From Larus michahellis (taxonomy: Eukaryota > Chordata > Aves > Charadriiformes > Laridae): DNA of 64,000 nt. The notes under the pieces were generated by a model. It searched no databases. It was not told the DNA's origin and saw nothing but the letters and a program-made list of their open reading frames with translations. Below, in pieces: positions 11,132-23,866 of the stretch; within the stretch, counting starts at the first letter, position 1, and each line of letters begins with the position of its first letter. The stretch spans positions 56,054,739-56,118,738 of the forward strand of contig NC_133903.1 of assembly GCF_964199755.1 (NCBI RefSeq). Reading direction: 5' to 3'. Made by a program: the position numbers and the translations under genes.

Positions 11132-12659
11132 AAAATTGGGGTGCCCTTGGCCAAGGGGTGTCTTCAGGGTCTGGCTGTCTTATCTGTAACTCTCATGCTG
11201 CCCAAGATGGGGGCATTTAAGAAACCCTTTTGCAAAGCTTCACACTCTTATTGTTGTTGTTACAGTTAAACTACAGCAGGACAAACTCCACAGTCAAAGG
11301 GGCTGGTACACCCGCCTGAGGATGTCCCTGTGTCACCGACCTCAGGAGGAGACGGTCCAGAGCTCTTTCCCCTTCACGGAAGTTGTGACTGGTTAAAGAC
11401 GGTGCCGTAGATGTTTCCCCTGATTCTGTGGACCACAGGGCCTGGTTTGGGGAATAACAGTTCTAAAAGGGGCAAATAAAACACTTCTGAAAGTCTACAG
11501 GAACGTGATTCTCCTCAGCTTCTCCTGCAGACCACCTGCCCACCCTGGCCTCCTGTCCACCCCAACCACACACGTTTCTGCCTGGCCCTTTGGTGGCATG
11601 TCCAGGACAGCAAGCTTGTTCGCTCTGGTCCCCTGCTCCTCCTGTGCTCCCCATGCAGATGGATGGCGACTGTCTCTTTCACAGGCTAAACTCTCTAAGA
11701 AATAATTGCTTATCCCAATGCAGGGTGCTTAGTAACTCTTTGATCCAAAAGCCATAATTACATCCTCGTCACATAATTACATCCATCGCCCAGAAGGGCG
11801 ATGCTGCTGCTTGCACTTTGGGATGAGTACACAAGCTTCTGCCTGGGGCATGCTCAGGTCTGTAAGTCAAAGAGTTAAATCTCTTTGGGGGCATTTGTCA
11901 CAGCCCTTCCTAGAAAGCTGGAGCCGGGGAAGTGAAGGATCACTCCCTGGTGGGACGTTGCTCTGCCACATTGACACTATTGGATCCAGAGCAGCTGGAA
12001 ACAGCTGTAAAAGCCCAGTAGGGATGTTAAGGTAGCCGGGATTTGGATCCTGCATGAAATTAATGCAGTAACTGTAAGAGGAAAGACTTTATACTGATGC
12101 AGGTTGTAGTATAATTACAAAGAGCAATTTGGCAGCGGTGGGAGCCTGTTTCCCCCAGCGGGGATGTAGGCAGGGAGCTGTGCTGTTCCTCCGCAGACCA
12201 AAGGCGAGCGGCATCACTCGCAGTCCGAGGCTTGATCCCCAGCAGTCCCCCCCCCGAGGCTCCCCGCTGCCTCTCCAGCGCCAGGCTTGCCCTCGGAGGG
12301 CAGGCAGCCGCAGGGCGGGCTGTGCGCGGCACCGTGGGAGAGGGAGGGAAGCCCTCCGCAGAGGATGACCTTGGGAGTGCAATTGCAGGTGCCTGGCAAG
12401 TTAAAAGCTCTCTAAATCTCCTGCTTGCACTAGAGCTGGAGAGCAATATGCTTATAAGCTATCTCAGATGAATCCTGGAACAGAGGGAGTATGCCCAAAA
12501 ATGAGAAAATGCTGAAAAAAGCACAATTCCCATTGATAAAATTAGTTTTCCTCTATCCCAAAAGCCAGTTTGTGCAAGCATCCTGACAACTGACCCACCG
12601 GCCTCAGCTTTGTCCGTGCCACTGGGAGCAGACCAGGCAAAATCGCTTTTTCTGGGATT
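11132..12659. other. Intergenic, nothing recognised
   Basis: No gene, RNA or clear repeat was recognised. A GC-rich patch with a C-run lies at about 12,240-12,360. The open frames are short and disagree between strands. Confidence 0.5.
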
Positions 12660-12830
12660 TATAGAACCATAGAATCATCTGGGTTGGAAGGGACCTTTAA
12701 GATCATCAAGTCCAACCATCAACCCAACACTGCCCAAACCACCCCGTGTCCCTCAGCACTGCGTCTGCCCGGCTTTTAAATCCCTCCAGGGATGGCGACT
12801 CCACCACTGCCCTGGGCAGCCCGGGCCGAT
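12660..12830 (-). mobile_element. CR1 LINE 3'-end fragment
   Basis: It starts with the reverse complement of the CR1 tail (ATAGAATCATCTGGGTTGGAAG) followed by the AGGGACCTTTAAGATCATC block and the complement of a SPSLEGFKSR-type ORF2 end. It is short, diverged and non-coding. The right boundary is approximate. Confidence 0.88.
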
Positions 12831-15148
12831 GTATGAACAGATTGATTTTGCTCAGGGCCAACTGGCTGTGCAAAGATCTCTTTAAGGCTTTTCGCCTCTC
12901 CCCAGAAACCTTCCCCTGCTTTACTGCAGTATTTTATTCTTGTGTTCACTGTAGAGAATAGACTTCTGCCAGTTTATGCCTGTTGAGGACCTGACCTTAA
13001 AATAAAGCCTTGGGCCTGGTGGAGTGGATAGTTGCAGGCTCTGTAACCTCCTCCGTGGCACGAGGGAGGGCAGCCAGGGGAGCTTGAGTCTTGGTTCCAA
13101 CACATTGCAAAGCCCTGGGGTGTTTCCCGGAGCCAACACCTCCCCTTCCTACAGGACAGCCACTGGCACCGGCCCTTTTGCCACCCCACACAGGAATTAT
13201 TGGGTGTTAAGGCAGCAATTGGAGTTGTTTTTCCCGCAGGGACGGGACAGGATCAAGCAACAGACCTTTAAGGGAGAAAACGGTCCAGTTCCCTGCTTGA
13301 AACCATTTCTGCAGCTGCTCAGCTGGTGCCAGGGCCTGGCTGGTCCCACCAGCCCAACGCTGGGCAGGAACAGAAAGGGATCACGCCGTTCAGAACCTCC
13401 GGGCAGGTTTCATGTTGGTACCTCGTCCCCATCTGAAGGGATGCTGAAGAGGCTGTGCCACAGGCTCCCGCATCCAAGGGCAGCCGGGCTGGGCACGCAC
13501 CGCTGCTGCTCCTGGAGAAAGCCTTGGTGTGAGCGTGGCTGCGTGTGCGACAGGAGCTTGCACTTTTCCTGAGGCCTGTGAATGGTTTTCATTCCTCCTG
13601 ATGCTGGAGGAAGCCCTTGCCCACACCAGTGCCTGCTTTATTGGATGTGTGCCTGTCTTTGTTCTGAGCAGCAGCTCGGGAAGAGCAGATCTGTGCCAGG
13701 AACCAAACTGGCTTTGCGTGAGGAGGTGGTCAGCGCTGTGAGACTCTTCCCTGTCAGTGCAGCAGCAGCTACAATCCCCCTACGGCTCAGGTGCTGCTGA
13801 GAAACTGAGGAATAACAGCTGAGCGTCTGCAGATAAGGCAGAGGCACGTTGGTACTGCTGCTAATTAGCCACCCACGGCAGGGCTGTGCCATCCCACGTC
13901 ACCATCAGGGTGGTACCTGATGAGTCCAGGCTCCATTGGCACAGGCACGTCCTTGTGTCAGTCTTTGAGACTGCAGCTCTTGGGTTAGCAGGCGAATTTC
14001 TGAAGAGGCAGCGCTTCCCCTTCCAAGTAGCCTCTCCTTGCTTTAAGGAAAAAAACCCCAACAGTGGAAGGGCCCTGAAGGCATTGAGAAGCTTTCCTGC
14101 TTGTTTCTCCTGTCCTGTTTGCGCTCATCGTGCTTCTGCATCTTCCCACTCTCACATCTCTTGTCTTCCTACAGCACATTTTTAGCCTACTAAAAATTAA
14201 CGCATTTCATGAACCATTTATGCTTGGGGCTGTGTATGGATTACATACAGCCTGGTCACATCCCGACTTCTGGTGGCCCCAGTTCTTTCCTATTCTACGT
14301 GGACACTTTCATGGAAAAAATCTACCGGCTGGCCCATCCCCCGTGTGGTAGCCTCTGTTACCGAGCCTGCATCTGCTGTGCAGAAGGCTGCTGCAGCCAC
14401 GTCATTCCTATTTGTGTTTCTATCTCTTAGTTAAGCACTTAAGCAATTTCTGTCTGTAGCCAAGTCTGGCTTTGGGAGGTACGGCGGCACCTAAAGCCAG
14501 CACTTGTGGAGGAAACACTCCTCAGTCCTTCCCCAAGCTTATTCTTCCAAAACCATTTGTGGTTTTCCAGGTTATAATTCCTGATTTCTTTGATACTTGC
14601 TGCCTCACCGACTCGAGGGTATTCTCCCACCTATTTTGCATCCACGTCTCTTCTCACTGAGCAGCCTTGTAATGCTCGCCTCCTATCCCACACCCCAAAA
14701 AAATAAAAAAAAAAAGAAAAAGAGGGTCTTTGGAGCTAGTTCATACTGCTCTGAATTTTTTATCTTACACAAAAAGCCCGGAGGATTTTCTCAAGAAGCT
14801 TCAATCTTGACATGAAGCCCTGTCAAGTCCTGTCATCATTCCCTGCATTATTTACTAGGGGAAAATAAAAGCAGATGCTCAACTCCTGAGCCAGCTGGTT
14901 TAGCTGCAGAAGCAAGCTATCCCCGCATCAGGTGCTGGGAAAGATTAGGGCTGATTCTCGGCTCAGCTGCACAAGATATAAGCAGAACACTCGATTTTTC
15001 GCAAGGTACTTGGAAACACCTGGAATAGAACCTGGATCAAATCCCTCCAGAAAGTAAGGGGAACTTGAACTGAGACCTTCAAAAAAGAGCCTCTAAAACC
15101 ACTAAAGTGCCCAGTTGCACAGAGCTACTTCCCAAAGTTCCTGTCTGA
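12831..15148. other. Intergenic, nothing recognised
   Basis: No gene model can be supported. The open frames are short on both strands. An A-rich tract lies at 14,695-14,722. Confidence 0.5.

Positions 15149-15190
<42 letters not shown>
15149..15190. repeat. (TAA)n microsatellite
   Basis: About 13 uninterrupted TAA/AAT units are followed by imperfect AT-rich units up to about 15,220. It is a likely length-polymorphic marker. Confidence 0.95.
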
Positions 15191-15192
<2 letters not shown>

Positions 15193-17608
15193 TAATGAAA
15201 TAATAATGAAGAAAATGAAAATAGGGGAATAAAGCAGATTTCTTTAACAGTACGCTAATCAACATTGCTTCATGCTTAATACAAAGGGATGGAAATTAGT
15301 TCTAATAAACTGTACTTCTTTTACATTAGGGAATTATTAATGCTGTAATCACAGCTGCTGAATCACAACTATGTGGAGAGCTGATGCTGTTCAGGAGATT
15401 TTCTCCCGCTGTTAATTAGTCATCTCAATAAACCTGTTCTCAGCTCCGTCGGTGTGAATACAAGGGGTTGCCCGCTGGGTAACCACGTAAGATTATGTGT
15501 GTCAGACTACGAGCAAAACCAAATGCCCCATGTAGTGACATGTCAGAGGGACATTGCTGGGGTGGCAGGGTGCCCGGAAGAAGTGCAGAGGACAGGCAGG
15601 GTCCTGCTTGGCCATGTGTATGACATACGTGAGCGGGGTCCACGTGTGCTGGCAGCAGCGTGCTCCTGCGCAGATATCGCTGCAGAGGAACTCGTGGAGA
15701 TCTGCCTGGTCATGTCAGCAGCAGTTTTCTACAGGCTCTCATTCAGCAGCCCTTTTCACTTTGTTATGGCTTCTGCAATCCCAAAATACCTTAATTTTAA
15801 AATCCAGATATGATTATAAAACACCCCACTCAAGGTACCTGGCACCATCAGCTGACCCGTGCCCATTTCCCTCCTGACTCTCCCCACCTCCTCTCAAATA
15901 TTCTCTCTTTAAAGTCCGTGTTTCTGCCTGCTGCAACACAAAAGCTGTTCCTGAAGTACTTGCTGGGGACTGCCGACTCCTGAGCTGACCACATTTGCCA
16001 TCTGATTTTTGGGGGAGCCATAGTGACGGTTCCTAAGCCGCTCTGCCCCATTCCCATCCCCAGCGCAGGGTCCACCGTGCCTCAGGAAGCTGAAGGTGCT
16101 CTTTCCCTTGGGCAGCCAATAGCTTGAACCTCGATTTGCCACTTTTTTTGCCAATAGTTTTCCATCAAAACCATTTCAGCGAGGCCCACACATAATGCCT
16201 GTGCCCAAACCTGCCCAGATCTCTGAAATCAGGGCGCTGCAGCTCACCCAGCTCTCCAGGACCGTGTCCTTGGGGGTTCCTAAATCCACATGGTACCTGG
16301 GCTGTCCTGACTACAAGCGTTTGGCGGTGGAAGTCTCCCGTGCGTTTAATTTCCTGCAGATTTATTTGGGGAAATTCAAAGATTTCTCACCAAGAGTAGA
16401 GACTTTCCCTGTGCAAAGGCTTCGCCTCCCCGAGTCCTTTGGGCTATGGCACGAGCGCCCGCAGGCAGCACCCCAGATGAAAACACGGCAAGGCCAAGAC
16501 AAAGGTTGTCACCAGCCCTTTTTAATCCAAGTGAGGCTCGTGTCTGCTTGAGCTTCCCTTTCTCACCCACCTTTCATTTCCAGAGCTCATTTGTGAAACA
16601 TAATTTCCGGTGTTTATGAGGTATTTATTAGCCACAATGAAATGCTAACTAGTAATTAGTAGCTTATTGGCTATCTCAGCTAGCCATGTTTGCTCGAAGG
16701 CAGATATCCCATTCCCAGACAACATCTTCCAAGCCTTCCAAGGTTTAGGATGGATTTACCGTTCCTCATCCACAGTCCATCTGAACCCAGCTGTGTGGTT
16801 CATCCTGGGATCTCGCCCTTTTTGGCAGGTCTCTTGGCTGCTGAGGCACAGCACGGCACCAGCAGCTCCTGAAGACCCTCAGGGTCTTGCTGGGGGATGC
16901 CCCAGTGACCCAGGGCACAGCACGGAGCACAGCACCCCAAGGCGTGGGGACACGCACCCGTCCTGCTTTGTCCTCACCGTGCTCCATTTCCACTGCTTTT
17001 CCTCTGGAGCCCACCAAGGCTTTTCTTTTCTGATGGGAGATGGAACTTGATATTCACAGCCAGTACAGCCATCTTCTTAATATTGCTTTGAGTGTCACCG
17101 ATTCCTGCTGAGAGGTATGAGACAGCAGCTGAAGGCAGAAAATAATTTTCCTCTGGAATTACATAAATTATTATTAAAATCAGAGGATGTGTGCCACTGA
17201 TGCATATCACTTATCAGAAAGGATGTCGCTTGCAAGCAATGCCGATACTTGGGAATGCAGTTCAGCCTGTAAAATATTTATTAGAAAATGTTCTGGAGTG
17301 GCTCATCTATTTTTGAGACATAACATCCATTGCGGGAGCAAGCTTCATCTGTACTGGAAGAGTGCCCTTCCTCTGGAAACTCTGGAGATCTTTAAGCACA
17401 ATAAAACCATGATGGAAAAAATAGAAGAAAACACTAATGCCTGCTATTATAATGGATATAAACTTTCCTTGACTCGAGATGATGAAACAGCTAAAGGACA
17501 GGACAATACTTAAACCGTCTCAGCAAGGAATTCACTGCATGGAGCCATCACACGTCAGCTGAGCCGACTCAGAAAGAAATGGGACGTGCAGCCTGCCCAC
17601 GAGCGAGC
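15191..17608. other. Intergenic; possible conserved non-coding blocks
   Basis: No gene was recognised. Two AT-rich, non-repetitive blocks with homeodomain-type TAAT cores (about 16,590-16,690 and 17,130-17,300) look like conserved non-coding elements in composition. This is an impression from sequence alone. Confidence 0.35.
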
Positions 17609-17966
17609 GGGGAGCGTGGGCTCTGATGGCCCCCAGCGATCGACATGGCACCAGGAGGGATAACCCACCAAAACGTCCACCCATGGAAATCTGCAGAGAT
17701 TTGGGAAGCCATCGCCAACCGGCACGATCTCCGGAGAGGCTCCTGCAAGAGGGCTGGATGCCGCGGGAGGGGGACTAATCGCATTAGCTTATCTCAGCCC
17801 GGTAATCAAAATGAACGGCAGTGAAAGCCAGCCCTTCCAGCTGGGCCCGAAAGAGCAGCTCATGGAGATGCCCCAGCAATGCCTGGCCCAGGAGCGGCAG
17901 CACAGGGAGGGCCCCGGAGCAGATGCCATCGCAGCTGGGGCCGGGGGAAGCAGAGCTGGGGCAGCA
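17609..17966 (+). repeat. Unclassified 358-bp repeat, copy 1
   Basis: It aligns without gaps to 28067-28424 in the same orientation, with about 11 mismatches by eye (roughly 97% identity), nearly all transitions. Similarity stops abruptly at both ends. The sequence shares no CR1, tRNA-derived SINE or obvious LTR landmark. Strand assignment is arbitrary. Open frames within it differ at replacement positions between the copies, so it is probably not coding. Confidence 0.9.
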
Positions 17967-19240
17967 GAGGCGGCTCAGCCCCTGCCCCCACATGGGGGAG
18001 GCTCGTCCTGGGCAGCACCAGCTCCAGCCTGACTCTTACACACCTCAGGGACGGAGAGGCAGGAGGTGCCGACAATCATAGCCATGATAAGCTCTTGTAT
18101 TTTATTGAAAACTCTAGATCTAAAGCCTGAAGTGCGTATTGATTTCCTGTAATAGTCTCTGACAAGGGAAGAGCTCAAAGAGCCATCGGCTCTTGTACGG
18201 TGCAATGTCAGGTGCTAAGCAGGAAAGTGGACCCGTGACACACGTCTGTGTGCCCACCACAGAGCAAAAGCCTCCCAAAAATACATCTCTTGCTGCTTAT
18301 TGCTTATTTTACCCCAATAAAAATGCACAACTCTGTCTCATCTTCGAGAGCCAGAGTGACAGTCATTTGTAACACGGACCGGAGCAGACGTGAGCAGCAG
18401 TCCCCAGCTCTGCACGTCTTGTCTCCTGCAGTTCAGGCTCCTGCTATTCTTTCCCCGGCGATACAGCCAATGCTTTATTTTCATCACAGTGAAATCCCAT
18501 AGAATAGCCTCGGGCTACAGGAATTGTGGTGGGAGAGGGGACGTGCTTCAGTGTCCAACAATATACTAATTGCCTGGGGACTGCTGGGAGCGGGTTTAAA
18601 AGGGACAAGGAGAAAACACCAGCACCTCCCTCTCCCCAGCCAGTGCTCGTCGGCACCATTGGAGACTGGGCCAGTCCTGGATCGCTGCTAGGATGCTCAA
18701 ACCCACCCGGTCACCAGTCGCTTCTTCCATTTTTAAGCTGGGAAGAGGAAGCACGGATCAGATCCATCCCGCAAGCCTTGCTGCTGGAGCTTGTGGCCAG
18801 CAGGCATGCAGCGACACACAGCCATATAGCCTTTGATCACTTTTGTCACCCTTCCCTGAGCCTTTCCTAGATCTGACGTACCCTTTCAGAGGGACGGGCA
18901 TCTGGTTCACAAGCCCAGTTCCCCCAGTACCTCCCAGAACACCACGGCAAGTATCACAGCACGGCCTTCTCGTGGATCCTTTGCTGACGATGGGTCCCCC
19001 GGGAGGGAGGGAGCAGAGGGGGCTCCGGGCATCGCTGTCCCCCCCATGCCAAGGTTTCAGTTGGCAGGAGATCCACCCAGCGCTGCACGCTCACACCTCA
19101 CCTCGCACGGGCACAACTGGGAGCAAAGGAACAGCAGACAAGGCTGTGCTGGAGTCTGCTGCAGCTCCTTGCTTTGCTCTTCAGTCACAAACCAGTTTCA
19201 GAGCAGAGGGAGATTCTCGTCCCAGACTTCTCCTAAGAAA
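17967..19240. other. Intergenic, nothing recognised
   Basis: No gene or repeat was recognised between the 358-bp repeat and the next CR1 fragment. Confidence 0.5.
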
Positions 19241-19660
19241 AGAGGGCTGGAGCCCCTCTGCTGGGAGGACAGGCTGAGAGAACTGGGGGGGTTCAGCCTG
19301 GAGAAGAGAAGGCTCCGGAGAGACCTTCCAGCCCCTGCCAGGCCCTAAAGGGGCTCCAGGAAAGCTGGGGAGGGACTCTGGAGCAGGGAGGGGAGCCATG
19401 GGACGAGGGGGAAGGGTTTTACACTGCAAGAGGGGAGATTGAGATGAGATGTGAGGCAGAAATTGTTGGCTGTGAGGGCGGTGAGCCCCTGGCCCAGGTT
19501 GCCCAGAGAAGCTGTGGCTGCCCCATCCCTGGAGGGGTTCAAGGCCAGGTTGGACGGGGCTTGGAGCAACCTGGGCTGGTGGGAGGTGTCCCTGCCCAGG
19601 GCAGGGGGTGCCACTGGGTGGCCTTTAAGGTCCCTTCCAACCCAAACCACTCTATGATTT
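19241..19660 (+). mobile_element. CR1 LINE 3' fragment
   Basis: It opens within the CR1 ORF2 C-terminal region and ends with the tail GGTCCCTTCCAACCCAAACC plus CTCTATGATT. It is nearly identical to the corresponding part of the 9175-9907 fragment over about 360 bases, in direct orientation. It is severely 5'-truncated. Confidence 0.92.
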
Positions 19661-20933
19661 TAAAACCACTCAAACTGGTCCAAACGAAGACCACTTGCTG
19701 TCCTCGGAGAACTGTGGTCCCCAGCTCACCCACAAAGGTCTATTGTAACCCATTTCCCTTCTCCTACTCACTTTGGCTGCTGATAGCAACACCAGCTAAC
19801 CTCTTAAAAATAACTCTCAGGCAGTTTTTCCCATTCCTCTCCAGTTCTCACCGTGTCCGTGCCCGGCGGCACAGAACCACAAAGCTCCTGGAAGAGCTCG
19901 GACCCTGAGCTGCACCTTGCAGGTAATAGGAACTTCGACACATAAGCAAATTTCCTACGCTTTTAGAGGCGAGAGATTTATTTTTTTGTTTTCCCCTGGC
20001 TGGAAGGCGTGTTTTGCTGGCAGCAGAGGGCAGCAAAGTCCCGCCAGGGCAGGGCTGCGCCCCAGCCGGCACACAGCCCAAGTAAGAAGCCTTGGGAGGA
20101 GAAGCCCTGTGTGAGGGTGGCAGTGGTTTTACAGTTATTTAAAATTCATGAATTTGCTCTTTTGAAATTCATTAGATGGCGAAAGTGCTGCACTGCCTCT
20201 CGTCTGCCTTTGAGCAGCCCTGGCTCCTCGCCGTGGCAGAGGCTGCCGCAGTCACCGGCTCTGCCTGAAGCTCAGCAGCCCAGGTACCCCCTCACCGGCT
20301 GTTTTATCAAGGCAGCCCCTATTACACTGGGAACTTCAAGCTGTCGATATTGAAATTAATCTGTCGTCATCACATTTTCCATGATTCCTTAAGCGCAAGT
20401 CCTGAGAAACCTTTTTTTCCCCCCTGGATTATAGACAGAAACATGGGAAGCAGCGGGAGGCAGCGCCTTCAAGTACGACACAGGTGGAGGAGGATGCCCA
20501 AATCCTGGGGTAACAGCCGACATGCCGAGTTCCCACCAAAGCTGTGACCACTCCGGGGCTGGGAAGAGGGGACAGGCAAGTCCAGGGGACTTTTCCCTGA
20601 AGGAAAGCCTGACGGCTGTGCCCCACCGTGGGAGCAGACTTGGGCTGGGCGAGGGGAGCTGCAACCAGAGACAAGGCAGAAACGGCTCGGCGAACGATTA
20701 GTCCAAAAGCAAAGGTTTTAAAGGTCAAAGAGCCAGCAGCAGCAGCGCATCTGGGGAGAGACGCAGGAGAAAATCGTCCGAGTGAGTCAAACCAGTTTCC
20801 CCAACGACAAACTCGGGCCACTTGCAACTGCCTGAAGTAAAAGACCAAACAAAAGCAAACGAGATCCCAGCAGAAGAGCTGTGATCTCCCAGGCAGTGAA
20901 GCAGCCCAACCACACAGCCACAATATCGTATAT
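19661..20933. other. Intergenic between CR1 and the WLS 3' end
   Basis: No gene or repeat was recognised in this stretch. It is of mixed composition and holds only short overlapping frames. Confidence 0.5.
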
Positions 20934-20939
20934 TTTATT
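20934..20939 (-). terminator. Candidate distal WLS polyadenylation signal
   Basis: TTTATT on the plus strand (AATAAA on the minus strand) sits at the left edge of an AT-rich zone of 3'-UTR-like composition, about 2.8 kb past the WLS stop. A proximal alternative is at 23190-23195. Confidence 0.4.
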
Positions 20940-23756
20940 TAAATTAAAAAAACTACACGTTTTCCAGGTTGCTTAAAGCACTCTGTAAAAACTGGAACCC
21001 AACCTAAACAAAAAAAGGATATATTTTAATAAGACCCAGGGACTGTTTCTGAGACATATGAATAGGGCTTAGGAATTAAGAAATAATAATAAAAAAAAAA
21101 ACCATACACACACACGCACACATGCGCCCCATAAACAAATTGTTAGTGTTTGACACAAAATTTGGTTTTAAAGCTGCAGCTCCCCATTTGTAAGGAGCCT
21201 TTACAAAACGCGATGCTATGCTAAGCTGTAAAAGAAACCACGGACGCATCTATCGGAACAACATAAATATCACGTAAGAACCCAACGTAAAAAGGACGTT
21301 AAAGTTGCAAAGTCGAGCACTCAGCCAGGAACATGCCGCAGTTACGACGATGTGCGTTAGTTTAATTCATTTTGTAATAGAACAACTACTGCAAGTAGGA
21401 ACCCTGCTTGTACCTACGAGCGCTTGTTTTCCTCACGAAAATTGCTTACATTTTGCCATCCGTGTTGAAGGTGCGGTCCCAGCGCTTATTCCACATACAG
21501 TGTGTCCTCTCCTTTTTTTTTATACCTTTTAAACTACATTTCCTTTGAGTACAGGGCCATTGCCATCCCACTTTAAAAAAAAGAAAAAAACAAACCAAAA
21601 CACAAAACGTAAAAAATTATTAGTTTTGCAGTTCAAGTATCCAAAAATCACCCGAAGCTACTCCCTCGAGTAGCGTTCAGCGTTTCTTGGTGCTGCAGTG
21701 ACGTGAGGGGCTTCACCCCGAGCCCTCCTCGGCGCTGAGCCCGCGTCTGCTGAGACGGGCGAACAGCACGACGAACAGGATTGAACAGAACGATGAACGG
21801 AATTGCTTTCTCTTAAGGAAATGCTGTAATACCTTGAATTAACAACAGGGCAACCCTTTCACAGATGGGGTCTGCCCTGATGGGACACCCGTTCGCCAGA
21901 GCACAACTTGGGGTTCCCAGCAACCAAAAGGACGCAAGATTATCTACGCTGTCCTCTTCTTCTTCGTAGTGCTGAGCTCTAATAAATGCTACTTTACAGA
22001 GCGCCGGTCTTACTGGGATCATAACAGCCCAGCACCTCCTGGTGCTGTTTGTTTGGCACAGGCAGCGGGTCCCCGTGAGAAACCCCTCCTGGGGAAAGGC
22101 CAGTGAGGGGACAGACGGAGTCCCTGGCCGGCCCCGCACGTGGCCGAGGGACAAGCACTGGCCTTCCGGCCTCATGCCCTGGTGGATTGGGAAAATAAAG
22201 AGGAATTATGTGAACGCCTCACCCCAGCGCAAGTATTGACTTGTCTCAAGAATCACAGGGAAAGGAATGCAGAAGGCAAAGGAAGGTGGTGCTGCATTTG
22301 GTTACCGAGATGCTTGAAACAGTGAGAGGGACGGCGAGAGCGGAACCGTCAGCGGCTTTGGGAGCTCCCCCAGGCTCCTCATCTCTGACCCTTCAGCAAC
22401 AGACAGCAGCAGCAGATTCTTGTCTTTTAGGGACAAAACTGAGAGGTTGAGTTATGTGTTACTAGCAGTTAACAGGGACATTCACAGGTGACAAGTCCCC
22501 CGGATCCTCCAGGCCCTGGATGGAGGTGTGCCCTGAGCAGCACAGACCCTTCTGGCCACGCTTCTTCCCGCACACACCATTAACACTTCCCTTAACTGGT
22601 CCCCAGCACAGTCCCAGTTTACTCCTCCGTCCCATATTGGTTTCCAGTCCCCTCGCGCTGCCAAGAGTCCGACAGCCCGACTGCCCAGGCACAGCGTGGG
22701 GGTGAGCGACCTCATCGTCTGCTTTTGCTCCGAAAAGAAAATACCCACGTTAGTGCATGACAAGGGGATTTTTTTTCAAGTCTGATAATCCCTGGAAGAA
22801 TCCAGCTCGGCCAAGCGTGCTCCATCCCAGCAGTGCCAGGAGGAGCGGGATAACCTGGCATCCTCTGCCCAGCTCATGGGCACGGGACCTGAGAACGCAC
22901 CGTCCCTCCCGTGGCCTTGCTCTTCTCCCCATGGCACGGAAACAGCATGAAAATGAAGAATCCTTAACAGGGAGGTGAGATGGAGGAGGACAACAGGAGG
23001 GAGGGAAGCCAAAGGGGCCGAGAAGAGGCGGGAGCTGGCAGAGGGACTGGTTCCTCTGGGACATGGGATCAGGAGCACTGCCTTCTCCTGTGGCTCAGCT
23101 CAGGCACCCAGTCTTTACATCCCTCTACATTTAACAAAAAGCTGCAAAACCTACTGAGAAAGTGTGTCGCTTCTCCCGCTAAAATCTTATTTATTACAGT
23201 TTACTCCCTTCCCCAGCCGCGCTTCGTTCAAGTGACAGAGGTTTGCTGCCGAGTTGCAGGGCTGTACTAAAGACTCGAACAATTTCATGGCAGTTACAGA
23301 CAGTGGAATTACATGTTTTTACCACGAGGCTGCAGTTCCCCCCCAACCGACACCTTGTGTAAAGCTGCACACAAGAAGAAAACGCCGAGTGCTGAGTACG
23401 TGCTCACCGACCGAGCTCCTTTATGCACAGGCACGCCGTAGCCAAATCAAAACTGCCCAGCGTCAGCTCTGCCCCTTTCCTACCTTCTGAATGCACGACT
23501 TTGCAACCTTAACGCTTTTCTAACTGGTTTTTACGTGCTTGAGTGTAACACAATATACATATCCCTCCCCCCCCGAAATAACTACACCATAGTAAAGAGT
23601 TTACAAATGTTCTGCTCGGTGTCACAGCTCAGCGAGAATACCCTAGGGGGTGCTGGAGAAGGCAGGCAGGTGAGGGGGGCGTCCTCCCGCAGGGCCTCGC
23701 GTTGTCCCCTGCTCTCCACCCCGCGCTGGGTCCCCGCTGCGGCCACCCCCTCAGCG
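20940..23756 (-). other. WLS: Probable WLS 3' UTR
   Basis: This is sequence downstream of the WLS stop codon on the minus strand. It has no competing gene and has AT-rich stretches, especially 20,940-21,660. The extent is inferred from candidate polyadenylation signals at 20934-20939 and 23190-23195. If the proximal site is used, the 3' UTR would be only about 560 bases. Confidence 0.4.
23190..23195 (-). terminator. Candidate proximal WLS polyadenylation signal
   Basis: A reverse-strand AATAAA lies about 560 bases past the WLS stop codon, inside a TTATTTATTA context. Confidence 0.35.
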
Positions 23757-23866
23757 TTACTCCTGGGCCTCCTTGCGAGCCAGCTTATAAACCTCCGTCG
23801 GCCCATCCACGTGGGTGATGGTGGTGGTGAGCTGAAGCTCTTCCCCGCTGTTCACTCCCAGGTCAC
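23757..23866 (-). CDS. WLS: WLS coding exon 12 (residues 506-541, stop)
   Basis: The acceptor CTTTCTCAG precedes [16 protein letters not shown]. It encodes the cytosolic tail ending [10 protein letters not shown], with TAA at 23757-23759. The KEAQE end matches the ER-retrieval signal described for WLS. Confidence 0.97.

Noticed and set aside
17609-17966. 358-bp repeat as a duplicated coding exon
   Set aside because: Differences between copies change residues in every open frame examined, and no splice or start signals are shared.
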